From assembly GCF_040537815.1 (NCBI RefSeq), contig NZ_JBEWSZ010000002.1, forward strand, positions 854,760 to 918,759: a DNA stretch of 64,000 nucleotides, read 5' to 3'. Each line of letters begins with the position of its first letter. The stretch's first letter is position 1. The notes beneath the pieces were generated by a model. It had not been told where the DNA came from, searched no databases, and saw only the letters and a list, made by a program, of their open reading frames with translations. Both the position numbers and the translations under genes were made by a program. Source of the stretch: Mesorhizobium shangrilense (GTDB lineage: Bacteria > Pseudomonadota > Alphaproteobacteria > Rhizobiales > Rhizobiaceae). This document shows positions 52,867 through 62,639 of this stretch, in pieces.

Positions 52867-53753
52867 ACACGGAGGCAAAGACTATGGGAGTCATGAGCAT
52901 GAGCACAGCCAGAGCAGGGGGCGGCCGTTTGCTCGAAGTGAAGAACTTGCGGGTGACCTTCCCGACACGCACCGGCTTGATCGAGGCGGTGCGCGGCGTC
53001 ACTTTCTCGCTTGGCCGTGAGCGGCTTGGCATCGTCGGCGAATCCGGTTCCGGCAAGTCGCAGACCGGCCGCGCCATCATGGGCCTGACGCCACCACAGG
53101 CACGCATATCGGCGAACAAGCTTGCCTTCGACGGTATCGACCTGCTGGCGGCGTCGCCGCGCGAACGGCGGGCGCTGCGGGGAAAACGCATCGCCATGAT
53201 CCTGCAGGACCCGAAATATTCGCTCGATCCGGTGATGAGCATCGGTCGCCAGATCGTCGAGACGCTGCGCACGCATGAGAAGGTCGGCAAAGCCGAGGCA
53301 CGCGACCGGGCGCTGGCCATGCTGGAAGCGGTGCAGATCCGCGACCCCGGCCGTGTCTTCGACCTGCACCCACACGAAGTATCAGGCGGTATGGGCCAGC
53401 GGGCGATGATCGCCATGATGCTGATCGCCGGGCCGGAAATGATGATCGCCGACGAGCCGACCTCGGCGCTCGACGTCACCGTACAGCTCGATGTGCTCGG
53501 CATCCTCGACAAGCTGGTCAGCGAGCGCGGCATGGGGCTCATCTTCATCTCGCATGACCTGCGCCTGGTCTCGTCCTTCTGCGACCGGGTCATCGTCATG
53601 TATGCCGGCAAGGTGGTGGAGCAACTCGCTGCATCCGACCTCGGCCGCGCCCAGCATCCCTACACGCGCGGCCTGCTCAACTGCATGCCCAGGATCGACG
53701 ACGACCGTCACCCGCTGCCGGTGCTCGACCGCAAGCCGGAGTGGGCGGCATGA
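52863..53753 (+). CDS. Peptide-type ABC transporter ATPase (DppD-like)
   Basis: Protein of 296 residues from ATG 52863 (ATGA overlap). Walker A GESGSGKS, Q-loop LQDPKYSLDPVM, signature VSGGMGQR, Walker B MMIADEPTSALDVT and H-loop ISHDL are all present. An oligopeptide/dipeptide C-terminal extension (HPYTRGLLNCMP) carries the family motif. ATG 52884 could also be used. It energises the peptide-type importer together with the next gene. Confidence 0.92.
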   Translation: MNTEAKTMGVMSMSTARAGGGRLLEVKNLRVTFPTRTGLIEAVRGVTFSLGRERLGIVGESGSGKSQTGRAIMGLTPPQARISANKLAFDGIDLLAASPRERRALRGKRIAMILQDPKYSLDPVMSIGRQIVETLRTHEKVGKAEARDRALAMLEAVQIRDPGRVFDLHPHEVSGGMGQRAMIAMMLIAGPEMMIADEPTSALDVTVQLDVLGILDKLVSERGMGLIFISHDLRLVSSFCDRVIVMYAGKVVEQLAASDLGRAQHPYTRGLLNCMPRIDDDRHPLPVLDRKPEWAA

Positions 53754-54535
53754 GCGCGGCCCTGGTTGTCGACGGGCTGGAAGTGCTCTTCGACCGCTTC
53801 CGCGCGCTGAAAGGCGTCAGCCTTGAGGTCCAGTCGGGAGAATCCTTCGGCCTGGTCGGCGAATCCGGTTCGGGCAAGTCGACGCTTCTGCGAGCCATTG
53901 CCGGTTTGACGCCGGTCGCATCGGGCAGCATTACCGTCAGCGGCAAGCGCCTTGGCGCACGGCGCAACAAGGCCTTTTACCGCGAAGTCCAGATGGTCTT
54001 CCAGGATCCGTATGGCTCGCTGCATCCGCGCCAGACCGTCGACCGCCTGCTGCAGGAGCCGCTTGCCATCCACGGTTTTGCCGACGGCGAAAAGCGCATC
54101 CAGCAGGCGCTGGACGAAGTTGGCCTCGGAAACGGCTTTCGCTTCCGCTATTCGCACCAACTGTCGGGCGGCCAGCGCCAGCGCGTGGCGATCGCGCGCG
54201 CCCTGATCCTCGAACCGTCGATCCTGCTGCTCGACGAGCCGACCTCGGCTCTTGACGCTTCGGTGCAGGCGGAAGTGCTCAACCTGCTGGAAGAGATCCG
54301 CCGGCGGCACAAGCTCACCTTCCTGATCGTCAGCCACGATCTCGGTGTCATCCATCATATGTGCGAGCGCCTGATCGTCATGCAGAACGGCAAGGCTCTG
54401 GAGGAACTCGCGGCGGAAGACCTCGTCGCCGGACACGTCGGCGAGCAATACACACGCAACCTGCTTTGCGCCAGTGAAGGCTTCGCGCGTGCACCGCAAA
54501 CTTCTTTTGATCGGAGCTTTTCTGCGTTGAAATAA
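53750..54535 (+). CDS. Peptide-type ABC transporter ATPase (DppF-like)
   Basis: Protein of 261 residues from ATG 53750 (ATGA overlap with the DppD-like gene). Walker A GESGSGKSTL, Q-loop FQDPYGSLHPRQ, signature LSGGQRQRVAIARAL, Walker B ILLLDEPTSALDAS and H-loop SHDLGVI. The C-terminal oligopeptide extension (YTRNLLCAS) is short, as usual for DppF. It is followed 25 bp later by the porin gene. Confidence 0.92.
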   Translation: MSAALVVDGLEVLFDRFRALKGVSLEVQSGESFGLVGESGSGKSTLLRAIAGLTPVASGSITVSGKRLGARRNKAFYREVQMVFQDPYGSLHPRQTVDRLLQEPLAIHGFADGEKRIQQALDEVGLGNGFRFRYSHQLSGGQRQRVAIARALILEPSILLLDEPTSALDASVQAEVLNLLEEIRRRHKLTFLIVSHDLGVIHHMCERLIVMQNGKALEELAAEDLVAGHVGEQYTRNLLCASEGFARAPQTSFDRSFSALK

Positions 54536-54560
54536 AATCAATAAACGACAGGGGAACAGC

Positions 54561-55619
54561 ATGAAGCAAGGAATAGTCCTGAGGGGCGTGAGTACTCTTC
54601 TGTTTAATGTACCGTACGTTTATGCCGCGAATACAGCGGCACTCGCCGATCCAGAGCCAGATCAATATGTTCGCGTTTGTGACGCAATGGGCGCGGGCTT
54701 TCTCAAGCTTCCCGGAAGTGAAACCTGTTTGAAAATCGGCGGGTATGTCAGTTATGAAGTCACAGCGGGTGCCGACGTCAATTCAGGCGAGCGGAAAAGG
54801 ACTTGGAGCCAGCAAACAAAAGCTGCACTCCGCGCCGATACCCAGTCCCAGACTGAATTGGGAATACTGCGCACATATATCGAGATCGAAGATACCGTCA
54901 CTGACGGTATTGATGAGGGTGCAGCCCTCTCCGAAGGAATGATTGGACTAAATGGGTTGCAGGTTGGCGCTTCAGGTTCGCAATTCGATAGCTGGCTGGG
55001 CTCTGCGGGCAATGTGCCCAGCGACGATGTCGTTGCCTCTGCGGGCGGGATGACCAATCAGATAAACTATACGGCAAGCTTCGGCAGCGGGCTTTCTGCC
55101 ATGTTTGGTGCCGAGCAGGGTGCGAAGGATAAGGGGGACGACGGAGACGGGGAGGATAACGCCCACGACTATACCATCGACAGCTATGTGCCGCACCTCG
55201 TCGGAGGGCTAAAATTCGAGAGGAACTGGGGAGCGATCGCGACAGTCGTTGGCTACGACTCGGTGATTGAGGGCGTCGCGGCAAAGATGCGGCTGGACGT
55301 CCAACTGGGCGATACCTTCTCAGCCTTCATCATGGGTGGCTATCAATCGGATCCTGAAAAGCCAAATTACTTTGGAGCATGGAAAGGTACCTACGCCGCA
55401 TGGGGTGGCATTTCTGTCAGCCCTTCGCCGAAGGTTACATTCAACAGCCAGGCAGCCTACGAAGATTCAGGGACATATGCTTTGGCGCTCAACCTGGACT
55501 ATGAAATTGCTCCAGGGTTCATAATTAGCCCCGGATTGAACTACACATCGTTCGACAGCGACCCGACGAAACCCGACGATGCGTTGTCCGGCATAGTCAG
55601 CATTCAGCGCGATTTCTAA
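54561..55619 (+). CDS. Porin_2 family outer-membrane porin
   Basis: Protein of 352 residues related to Brucella Omp2b and rhizobial porins. The conserved N-terminal block contains DQYVRVCDAMGAGF and LPGSETCLKIGGYVSYE, with its two cysteines, and the C-terminus ends on aromatic Phe (IQRDF), as needed for barrel assembly. GGGG ribosome-site sequence (CAGGGGAAC) precedes the ATG. The N-terminal signal is unusual (SACVLN-like region replaced by TLLFNVPYVYAANTAA). Placed after the importer ATPases, it probably admits the imported compound through the outer membrane. Codon use is visibly less GC-rich than in the ABC genes. Confidence 0.88.
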   Translation: MKQGIVLRGVSTLLFNVPYVYAANTAALADPEPDQYVRVCDAMGAGFLKLPGSETCLKIGGYVSYEVTAGADVNSGERKRTWSQQTKAALRADTQSQTELGILRTYIEIEDTVTDGIDEGAALSEGMIGLNGLQVGASGSQFDSWLGSAGNVPSDDVVASAGGMTNQINYTASFGSGLSAMFGAEQGAKDKGDDGDGEDNAHDYTIDSYVPHLVGGLKFERNWGAIATVVGYDSVIEGVAAKMRLDVQLGDTFSAFIMGGYQSDPEKPNYFGAWKGTYAAWGGISVSPSPKVTFNSQAAYEDSGTYALALNLDYEIAPGFIISPGLNYTSFDSDPTKPDDALSGIVSIQRDF

Positions 55620-55770
55620 CACGGGGGCTGTCATAGCGCACACTGCTGTCAGTTCTTCCGTCATCCACCAATTCGATGATGCATGACTCATGCAGACCTG
55701 GTCGCAGGCGCAATAGATCCCTCATCCAAACTCCAGATTCAATCGGCGGAACGACCGCCAGGCAAGGGAA

Positions 55771-56952
55771 ATGACCATGACCTCAACGCGACGTTCATTG
55801 CTCAAAATGGGATTGGCTGGGCTATTCATCCCCCAGGCATCCTTTGCCTTGGCAAACGAAAAGCAAAGCCAGTCGTTCGAAGCTTGGCGCCGCGAATTCG
55901 AAGCGGGAGTTCCGGCGCGCATGACGGCTGCCAAGGTGGTGGGCGCGTCCGTTGCAATCTGTTCCAGCGGTAGCGCTGTACGCTACGCGTCGTCCTTCGG
56001 CTTTGCCGATCTTAAACAACAGCGACCGCTCACCGTCGACACGCCTATCCATCTGGCGTCGGTCAGCAAATTGTTCACGGCTTCGGCCCTGGTCCAGCTG
56101 TTCGAGCGCCACGGCCTCGATCTGCACGATGACATCAACGGTTTCATCGATTTTCCCGTCAGAAACCCGCACCATCTGGATTTGCCGATCACTCCGCATC
56201 AGCTCCTCACACACACATCCAGTATCTCGGATGAAGGATATGGAGATTACTCCGTCGCGGGAGATCCAACGCAAAGCCTGTCGAGCTTCCTGCGCGATTA
56301 TCTGGTGAAAGGCGGGAGCACCTATTCGCCAAACAAGTCGTTTTTAAAGGCCAAGCCGGGCAAGAAATGGTCCTATTGCAATGTCGCCGTCGCCTTGGCG
56401 GGTTATGTCGTCGAGAGCGTTAGCAAACAGAGCTTCTCCTCCTATGTGGAGGCAAACATATTTGAACCGCTTGGCATTCAAACCGCGCATTGGTATTTGA
56501 AGGAGTTCGCACCAGACGTGCTTGCCAAGCCGTATAGGTTTGAAAAAGGCGCGTTCACCGAACTGCCGCAGGAAGGCTATCCGGACGTCCCCGCCGGCAT
56601 GCTGCGCTGTTCGGTTACCAATCTTGCAAAATCGTTGCATGCCATGCTGGGACGAGAAACCGGCGCGAAGGCAATCTTGTCCCCACATGCGGTCGCGGAA
56701 ATGTTGCGCCGCCAGGTCGATCCGAAGATCGCGTCCTATCAGGGGTTGGGCTGGATTGAAGAGGAAATTAACGGCCACAAGTTCGTCGGCCATTCCGGCA
56801 GCGATAATGGCGCTTCCAACATGGTGATCCTGACGAAGGACCAGACCTATGCCATCGCCGTGCTGATGAACATCGACGGCACACCGAAGACTGAGAAATT
56901 CAGGGCTTCAATGATTGAAGATCTCATAGCCGGGACGAAGCTCTTGGGATGA
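55771..56952 (+). CDS. Serine hydrolase of the beta-lactamase / class C fold
   Basis: Protein of 393 residues. A signal region starts with RRSLLKMGLAGLF and resembles a twin-arginine signal. Active-site motifs of the serine beta-lactamase-like (PF00144) group are present: Ser-x-x-Lys at 97-100 (ASVSKLF), Tyr-x-Asn at 202-204 (SYCN), and a His-Ser-Gly motif in VGHSGSDNG (third motif). Family members include D-aminopeptidases, esterases and penicillin-binding enzymes. Beside a peptide importer it may trim an imported amide, D-peptide or lactone in the periplasm; the substrate is not proven. Confidence 0.88.
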   Translation: MTMTSTRRSLLKMGLAGLFIPQASFALANEKQSQSFEAWRREFEAGVPARMTAAKVVGASVAICSSGSAVRYASSFGFADLKQQRPLTVDTPIHLASVSKLFTASALVQLFERHGLDLHDDINGFIDFPVRNPHHLDLPITPHQLLTHTSSISDEGYGDYSVAGDPTQSLSSFLRDYLVKGGSTYSPNKSFLKAKPGKKWSYCNVAVALAGYVVESVSKQSFSSYVEANIFEPLGIQTAHWYLKEFAPDVLAKPYRFEKGAFTELPQEGYPDVPAGMLRCSVTNLAKSLHAMLGRETGAKAILSPHAVAEMLRRQVDPKIASYQGLGWIEEEINGHKFVGHSGSDNGASNMVILTKDQTYAIAVLMNIDGTPKTEKFRASMIEDLIAGTKLLG

Positions 56953-57304
56953 GCCGTTCAGGGCGAGAGTTCAGCTCGGAGAGCGCTCATTGAACCACAT
57001 ACAGGTTTCCCAGGACAACGGGACGCTGTTGAGAGCTGCCGCGTCCCGCATGGATCGTGAGCTTTCGCAGACAGGAACTGCTGCACGTCGATATTGATCC
57101 CGCCCGAAGAGCGGACGGGATCAGGCTGCCATTCTCTCCTTGTCCACCGGTGACCCGTAGCCGTGACGAGCAGTCGACATGATTTGTAGAAGCCCTCCAC
57201 GCAGGGGAACGGATCGCGGCGTCGGAGGTGAAAATAGCAGCGACAAGTGCGCCCAGTTTGCAGCAATCCGATAATGAAATCGTTTCGTCAAAAGGAAAAG
57301 AACA
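56953..57304. other. Intergenic region between hydrolase and metallopeptidase genes
   Basis: About 350 bp with no gene. An imperfect hairpin with 10-bp arms (one mismatch) is at 57096-57122 (GATCCCGCCC / GGACGGGATC). No T tract follows it. The last 20 bp hold an A-rich leader (AAAAGGAAAAG) with a likely ribosome site before 57305. Confidence 0.5.
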
Positions 57305-58786
57305 ATGGGCTATTGCGTCCTAACAGCTGAGTTCACCCACGAAACAAATACTTTCAACGTCATCAAGACGGATTACGACGCCTTTCTCACCATCGGTATC
57401 AAGGAAGGCGATGTCGCAATCGCGGCGCGGGGTGATGCAAATACTGAACTGGCGGGATTTCTGGATATTGCACGCAAATATGATTGGAACCTGGTGCACA
57501 CAATCAGCGCCGATGCCGAACCCGCGGGGCCTGTAACGCGCCAAGCATTCGACCGTATCACACAAAAAATCATGGATAAGGTGGCGGAACTGGGCGACCG
57601 CCTTGACGGTATTTTGCTTGGCCTTCACGGCGCAATGGTGACTGAGTTTTCGCCGGATGGCGAAGGTGAGTTGCTTGAGCGGTTGCGACGCTTGCAGCAA
57701 CGTCGCATACCTATGGCCGTTACTTTGGACCCGCATGCCAATGTTACCGCCAAGATGTGCGAAAACGCGGACATACTGATATCTTTCAAAACCTATCCGC
57801 ATGTCGATATTCGTGAAACGGCTCACCATGCCGGTGAGCTGCTGCAGCAGGCGATGCAGGGCTTAATCAGACCTAAAACCCTGCTGGTGCGGAGACCAAT
57901 GCTCGAAGAGGCAAATGCCGGCCGCACAGATGTCGGGCCGATGATCGAGTGGATAAAAGAAGCAAGAGAACATGAAAGAACACCGGGCGCGCTTGCTGTC
58001 AGCATCAACGGCGCTTTTGCAGGCGCTGATATTCGGGAAATCGGGCCAACTGTCGTTGTGACGTATGACGGTGACCCGGCCCGACACAAAGCATTTGCGG
58101 AACGTATCGCCGATAGAATTTGGCATAACCGGACCAATGTCCTCAATACCTTTTATTCGCCTCGGGAAGCCGCAGAAATTGCTCTCGGCCATAGAGGCAA
58201 ACGCCCGTTAGTCATCGCGGACTATGCGGATAATCCAGGTGCTGGAGCTTATGGCGACGCTACGGCGCTTTTGGATGCGCTCCTTAAGGGGGGCATCCAG
58301 AATGCATGTTTTGGGCCCATGGTTGACGCCGAGGCCGTCAAACAGCTTTCTTCTGGGCAGATCGGAGAGACGATTTCAATTTCACTAGGCGGCAAAATGG
58401 ACCCGCTTTTTGGCGGGCCACCATTGGAAGTACAGGCCAAGCTTCTGCATCTCAGCGACGGAAAACTTGTCGGCACGGGTGCGCGGTTAGGCGGACTGGA
58501 ATTCAGTTTCGGTCCAACGGCCGTTATTTCTATTGACGGAGTGACGGTTCTTGTCGTGACCGAACGCTCGCAGTTGCTGGATTTGCAGCAGTTCAGAGCG
58601 TTTGGCATCGAGCCTACTACACACAACGTGGTGGTGGTCAAATCCCAACAGCATTTCCGCGCTGACTTTGAATCCATCGCCGGAATGGTCATCGTCTGTG
58701 ATACCGGTGCCCTGTCCACGATGGATTACGCCAAATTGCCCTTCAAGAACGTGCCGCGTCCGATTTATCCGCTCGATGAATTCTAG
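57305..58786 (+). CDS. M81 family metallopeptidase (MlrC-like)
   Basis: Protein of 493 residues of the MlrC/M81 family, named after microcystinase C. Recognisable parts: AEFTHETNTF at the start, LDGILLGLHGAMVTE, VTLDPHANVTAKM, KTYPHVDIRETA, then the C-terminal domain with DYADNPGAGAYGDATALLDALL and the FGPTAVISIDGVTVLV block. It probably hydrolyses a small amide or peptide product in the cytoplasm, finishing the degradation of an imported peptide-like compound. The start is preceded by AAAGGAAAAGAAC. Codon usage is less GC-rich than in the ABC genes. Confidence 0.92.
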   Translation: MGYCVLTAEFTHETNTFNVIKTDYDAFLTIGIKEGDVAIAARGDANTELAGFLDIARKYDWNLVHTISADAEPAGPVTRQAFDRITQKIMDKVAELGDRLDGILLGLHGAMVTEFSPDGEGELLERLRRLQQRRIPMAVTLDPHANVTAKMCENADILISFKTYPHVDIRETAHHAGELLQQAMQGLIRPKTLLVRRPMLEEANAGRTDVGPMIEWIKEAREHERTPGALAVSINGAFAGADIREIGPTVVVTYDGDPARHKAFAERIADRIWHNRTNVLNTFYSPREAAEIALGHRGKRPLVIADYADNPGAGAYGDATALLDALLKGGIQNACFGPMVDAEAVKQLSSGQIGETISISLGGKMDPLFGGPPLEVQAKLLHLSDGKLVGTGARLGGLEFSFGPTAVISIDGVTVLVVTERSQLLDLQQFRAFGIEPTTHNVVVVKSQQHFRADFESIAGMVIVCDTGALSTMDYAKLPFKNVPRPIYPLDEF

Positions 58787-59330
58787 GATGCGTCTGATAA
58801 TAGCTGCCTCCCTCGTTTTGAATAGCCGTCCGGTGAACCCTGCGGGCAATGGTCGACGGATCAACTGCTAGCGTTCGGCTGGGTCTTGTTGACCGTAAGC
58901 GATGTTTCGACCGCACTTTCGGGGATCGGCGTGAAGGACGATGTTCGGAGCCTTTGAAGGCTTCGACTACCGGAAGCGCCCGTTAGAGAGCACCCGCCCA
59001 TATCCTACCTGTGTCCCCTCGGTTCCATACGCGCAGGCTTCTTTCGCCTCAATTAAGTTGTCCTGCAGCTCAATACGATCTGAACCTTCAATTTATAAAA
59101 TCAATCGCTTAACACTATGTTGCATCGCACAGATCGGGGCGCGAAGAGGCAATCGGCCTCCGGCTGATCCACATGATGCGCAAGCGACAGGCGAGGCATG
59201 CTTACAATCCAAACCCGTCCGTCGCCGAGCAGTTTGAGATCATCACGGTGGCAGGAAAAGGGCGCCAGTATCCGGCTTCGATAGCTCAATTCGAGTTTGC
59301 AACAGAGCCTCAAATGCCGGGACTAAAAGC
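58787..59330. other. Gene-poor stretch with a possible transposase C-terminus
   Basis: About 540 bp without an intact gene. At about 59155-59332 a plus-strand frame reads LIHMMRKRQARHAYNPNPSVAEQFEII and ends at a stop just before the epimerase gene end. This basic stretch resembles the C-terminus of a transposase or integrase, but I cannot assign a family. The rest (58790-59150) shows nothing recognisable. Confidence 0.4.
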
Positions 59331-60248
59331 CTAGGATGGACCGGCTATATACTGCCGCCAGTTGTGACGTTCCTTGAAGCCTAGAACCTTCCGGATCTTG
59401 CGATTGGAGAGCGGAGCCTCCGAGGCCTCCAATTCCCGGGAAAGGGGAGTATTTGGCGCCCATTTACGCAGGAGTTCCGCGGTGGGCTCGTATGCGGTGA
59501 TTTCGTCGTTGACGGCATTGAATACCTGAAAGCCCAGACCGTCCCTACGGACGCAAAGATCGACGATCTGACCCAAGTCGCGCGCGTCGATGTAGCTCCA
59601 GGCATTGCGTTTGCGCGATGGTGGATCTGCCAGAAAACCCTTGAAGCGCTGATACTCGTGCGGCTCGATGACGTTGCCGATGCGCAAGGCGTAGATATCG
59701 GCGCCTGAGCGCATGGCAAAGGCGCGGGCGGTCTTCTCGTTGACGACCTTCGACAAGCCGTAGCTGTCCATCGGGTCGACGTCATAGTCTTCCTCGAGCG
59801 GGAAGGTCGTGTAATCCTTATCCCCTTCCGCGAAGCAGACGCCATAGGTGGTTTCGCTCGAGGCGATGATGATCTTGCGGATGCCGAGCTTTGTCGCCGC
59901 CTCGATGACATTGTAGGTCGAAACGACATTGGCCTGAAAGGTGACGTTGTCGGGGCGCAACAACAAGGCGGGGATGGCGGCAAAATGCACGACAGCATCC
60001 ACCGGTGCAGGCCCCTTACCGGTGTTGAGCCCGCTGCTGTCGAAATGCATCGATAGCGCGTTGAAGGCCTGACCGCTGTCGGTGAGGTCGGTGATCAACG
60101 TCCTGACACCGGGGTGGGCGAACGGTACCAGATCGAGGTTGAGCACCTCGTGGCCGCGCTCCAGCAAGAAGGGAATAGCGTGCCGGCCGGCCTTGCCGGT
60201 GCCGCCGGTAAAGATGATGCGCTTGCCTGGGGTATCGGATGCGGACAT
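59331..60248 (-). CDS. NAD(P)-dependent epimerase/dehydratase-type oxidoreductase
   Basis: Extended short-chain dehydrogenase of 305 residues: nucleotide-binding motif FTGGTGKAGRHA at about 13-24, DAVVHFAAIP, catalytic Ser/Thr region IIASSETTYG and active-site Tyr-x-x-x-Lys in YGLSKVV. C-terminal features (VFNAVNDEITAYEPTAELLRKW) are usual for sugar-nucleotide or uronate-type epimerases. It lies upstream, on the same strand, of nothing within 500 bp and follows two aldo/keto reductase genes. A sugar or lactone oxidation role is likely. Confidence 0.88.
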   Translation of the reverse strand: MSASDTPGKRIIFTGGTGKAGRHAIPFLLERGHEVLNLDLVPFAHPGVRTLITDLTDSGQAFNALSMHFDSSGLNTGKGPAPVDAVVHFAAIPALLLRPDNVTFQANVVSTYNVIEAATKLGIRKIIIASSETTYGVCFAEGDKDYTTFPLEEDYDVDPMDSYGLSKVVNEKTARAFAMRSGADIYALRIGNVIEPHEYQRFKGFLADPPSRKRNAWSYIDARDLGQIVDLCVRRDGLGFQVFNAVNDEITAYEPTAELLRKWAPNTPLSRELEASEAPLSNRKIRKVLGFKERHNWRQYIAGPS

Positions 60249-60296
60249 GCAGAGATTCCTTTGATGTTTATCGATGCGGTTCGCGTGCCGCCAAAG

Positions 60297-61328
60297 TCAG
60301 CGGCCACCCTCGATCTTGCGGTGGCGCTGGCTTATGCCGCCCGTTCCATAGGGATATTCCGACATTTCCGGTTTGCTCGCCGCGTTGAGTTTGGCAATGT
60401 TTTCGTCCGTCAGCGTCAGCTTGGCCGCACCGAGATTGTCGGCCAGTTGCTCTCGTGTCCGGGCCCCGAGAATAACCGACGTGACCGCTGGCTGCGCGGC
60501 GACCCATGCCAGCGCGACCTGCGCCATGCTCGCCCCAAGCGCTTTTGCGGTATCCTCCACCGCCCCAATCACGTTCCAGGTGATCAGCTTGGCATTGCGG
60601 GCGTCGAACGCTTCCATGCCGCGCTTGGGATTTTCGCCAAGGCGCGTGGCGCCCGTCGGCATCTGGTCGCGCTTGTATTTGCCTGAGAGCCATCCGCCGC
60701 CCAGCGGCGACCACGGCAGCAGGCCGATACCGGCGTCGAGAGAGGCCGGCACAAGCTCATGCTCGATGTCGCGGACGAGCAGGCTGTACTGTGGTTGCAG
60801 CGTCACGGGTGGCGCGTAGCCATTGGCTTTGGCCAGCCACGCCGCCTTGGTCAGATGCCAAGCCAGGAAGTTCGAGAACCCGTAATAGGCGATCTTGCCG
60901 TTACGGATCTGGTCGTCGAGAAAGCGCAGCGTTTCCTCCAGCGGCGTCAGCGCGTCCCAGGCGTGCATCTGGTAAAGATCAACCTGCTCGACGCCCAGGC
61001 GCTTGAGCGAGGCATCGAGCGCTGCCCCAAGATGCTTGCGCGACAGGCCGAGATCGTTCGGTCCTGCGCCCATGGGGAAACGACCCTTGGTGGCGATCAC
61101 CAGATCCTTGGCGATTCCCGGCTTGCTCTTGAGCCAGCGGCCGATGATGTCCTCTGACACGCCGGCGCTGTAGACGTCGGCCGTATCGATGAAATTGCCG
61201 CCAGCCTCGACATAGTCATCCATAAGCGCGAACGATGTAGCTTCGTCGGACTCGTGTCCAAAAGTCATGGTTCCGAGGCAATAGGCCGAGACGACGGCGC
61301 CACTATTGCCGAGCTTGCGATAGTCCAT
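60297..61328 (-). CDS. Aldo/keto reductase
   Basis: Protein of 343 residues with the TIM-barrel aldo/keto reductase tetrad: Asp 48 and Tyr 53 in FIDTADVY, Lys 81 in ATKG, His 122 in QMHAWD. NADP-binding residues in SVILGARTREQL near the C-terminus match the family. It belongs to the broad AKR group that reduces aldehydes and sugar derivatives. It starts 285 bp before the second AKR gene ends and lies 48 bp upstream of the epimerase gene, so an operon is likely. Confidence 0.9.
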   Translation of the reverse strand: MDYRKLGNSGAVVSAYCLGTMTFGHESDEATSFALMDDYVEAGGNFIDTADVYSAGVSEDIIGRWLKSKPGIAKDLVIATKGRFPMGAGPNDLGLSRKHLGAALDASLKRLGVEQVDLYQMHAWDALTPLEETLRFLDDQIRNGKIAYYGFSNFLAWHLTKAAWLAKANGYAPPVTLQPQYSLLVRDIEHELVPASLDAGIGLLPWSPLGGGWLSGKYKRDQMPTGATRLGENPKRGMEAFDARNAKLITWNVIGAVEDTAKALGASMAQVALAWVAAQPAVTSVILGARTREQLADNLGAAKLTLTDENIAKLNAASKPEMSEYPYGTGGISQRHRKIEGGR

Positions 61329-61613
61329 ATTCTTGCTCCTTCAGGGATCTTAATTGGGCCTATCGCGCCGCGGGCCCGATGCCATCGTCGTGGCCATTGG
61401 TGGCTACCGAGGCATCGCACAAGCGCAGCATTAATTGATGCGGCGGTGATGCGAACTGCCTTGCTGTAGAAATCCGGTATTGCCAATGTTGTTTGTGCAC
61501 GTCGTCATCCTCGCGTAACGCGCTATTTTGTTTGCTTTCGCCTTCGTCCGGACGTTGCCGTCCGTCAACGACCGTCCGGCTCGGCACGAGAACATCGCGC
61601 ACCATCCGACCGT

Positions 61614-62639
61614 TCAGGCTTCCTTTGATTGAGCTCGCCAGAGGTCGACCCCGCCCTCGGTTGCGTACCCGTCGATTTTGCGGAGTTCTTCGGCATTGAA
61701 TTCGAGATTCTCTAAAGCGTCGAGGGAATCATCGAGCTGGGCCACGTTGCGCGCGCCTACCAGCGCGCTCGTTATGCGTGGATCTCGCAAGGTCCAGGCG
61801 ATCGCCATCTGCGCAAGTGTCTGCCCGCGGTCGCTTGCGATCGCGTTCAGTCCGCGGACACGCTCCATGTTTGCATCACTCAGCAACTTTGTGTCGAACG
61901 AGCCGCCACGCGCTGCACGCGCACCGTCTGGGACGCCGTTCAGATACTTTGATGTCAACAACCCCTGAGCCAAAGGCGAAAAAGCGATGCAGCCGGCACC
62001 GAGCTGGTCCAGCGTATCGAGCAATCCGTCCTCAATCCAGCGGTTCAGCATGGAGTAGGAGGGTTGATGGATAAGCAGCGGAATTCCTTCCGCGCGCAGG
62101 ACGCGCTCGGCTTCCCTAGTCCGATCCGGCCCATACGATGAAATGCCGACGTAGAGCGCCTTGCCTTGCCGCACCATCTGCACGAGCGCGCCGATGGTTT
62201 CTTCGAGCGGAACATCTAATGTCGGGCGGTGGGAATAGAAGATATCGACATATTCGACACCCATTCGCTTCAGGCTCTGTTCGAGCGATGCAAGCAGGTG
62301 CTTGCGGGATCCACCCGCCCCATAAGGACCCGGCCACATATCCCAACCGGCTTTCGACGAGATGATCATCTCGTCGCGGTGGCTCGAAAAGTCCTTTTTG
62401 AGGACCAGTCCGAAATTCTCCTCCGCCGACCCGTAGGGCGGGCCATAATTGTTCGCCAGGTCGAAATGAGTGACCCCCCTGTCGAAGGCACGCCGGATCA
62501 CCGATCGGCCGGTCTCGAAGACATCTTGACCACCGAAGTTCTGCCACAGGCCCAACGAAATCGGCGGGAGCTTCAGCCCCCACCGACCACAGCGGCGGTA
62601 GGCAATCGCGCCGTATCTCTTTGCATCTGCAACGTACAT
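61614..62639 (-). CDS. Aldo/keto reductase, YghZ/MgrA-like
   Basis: Protein of 341 residues. The tetrad is present as Asp 60 and Tyr 65 in FDLANNYG, Lys 96 in SSKAGWD and His 137 in FYSHRP. The N-terminus (YRRCGRWGLKLPPISLGLWQNFGG) and the MWPGPYGAGGSRKHLLASLEQSLKRMG block are characteristic of the YghZ/L-glyceraldehyde 3-phosphate reductase subgroup. It is one of three oxidoreductases in this minus-strand group, and the LysR gene lies upstream. Confidence 0.92.
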   Translation of the reverse strand: MYVADAKRYGAIAYRRCGRWGLKLPPISLGLWQNFGGQDVFETGRSVIRRAFDRGVTHFDLANNYGPPYGSAEENFGLVLKKDFSSHRDEMIISSKAGWDMWPGPYGAGGSRKHLLASLEQSLKRMGVEYVDIFYSHRPTLDVPLEETIGALVQMVRQGKALYVGISSYGPDRTREAERVLRAEGIPLLIHQPSYSMLNRWIEDGLLDTLDQLGAGCIAFSPLAQGLLTSKYLNGVPDGARAARGGSFDTKLLSDANMERVRGLNAIASDRGQTLAQMAIAWTLRDPRITSALVGARNVAQLDDSLDALENLEFNAEELRKIDGYATEGGVDLWRAQSKEA

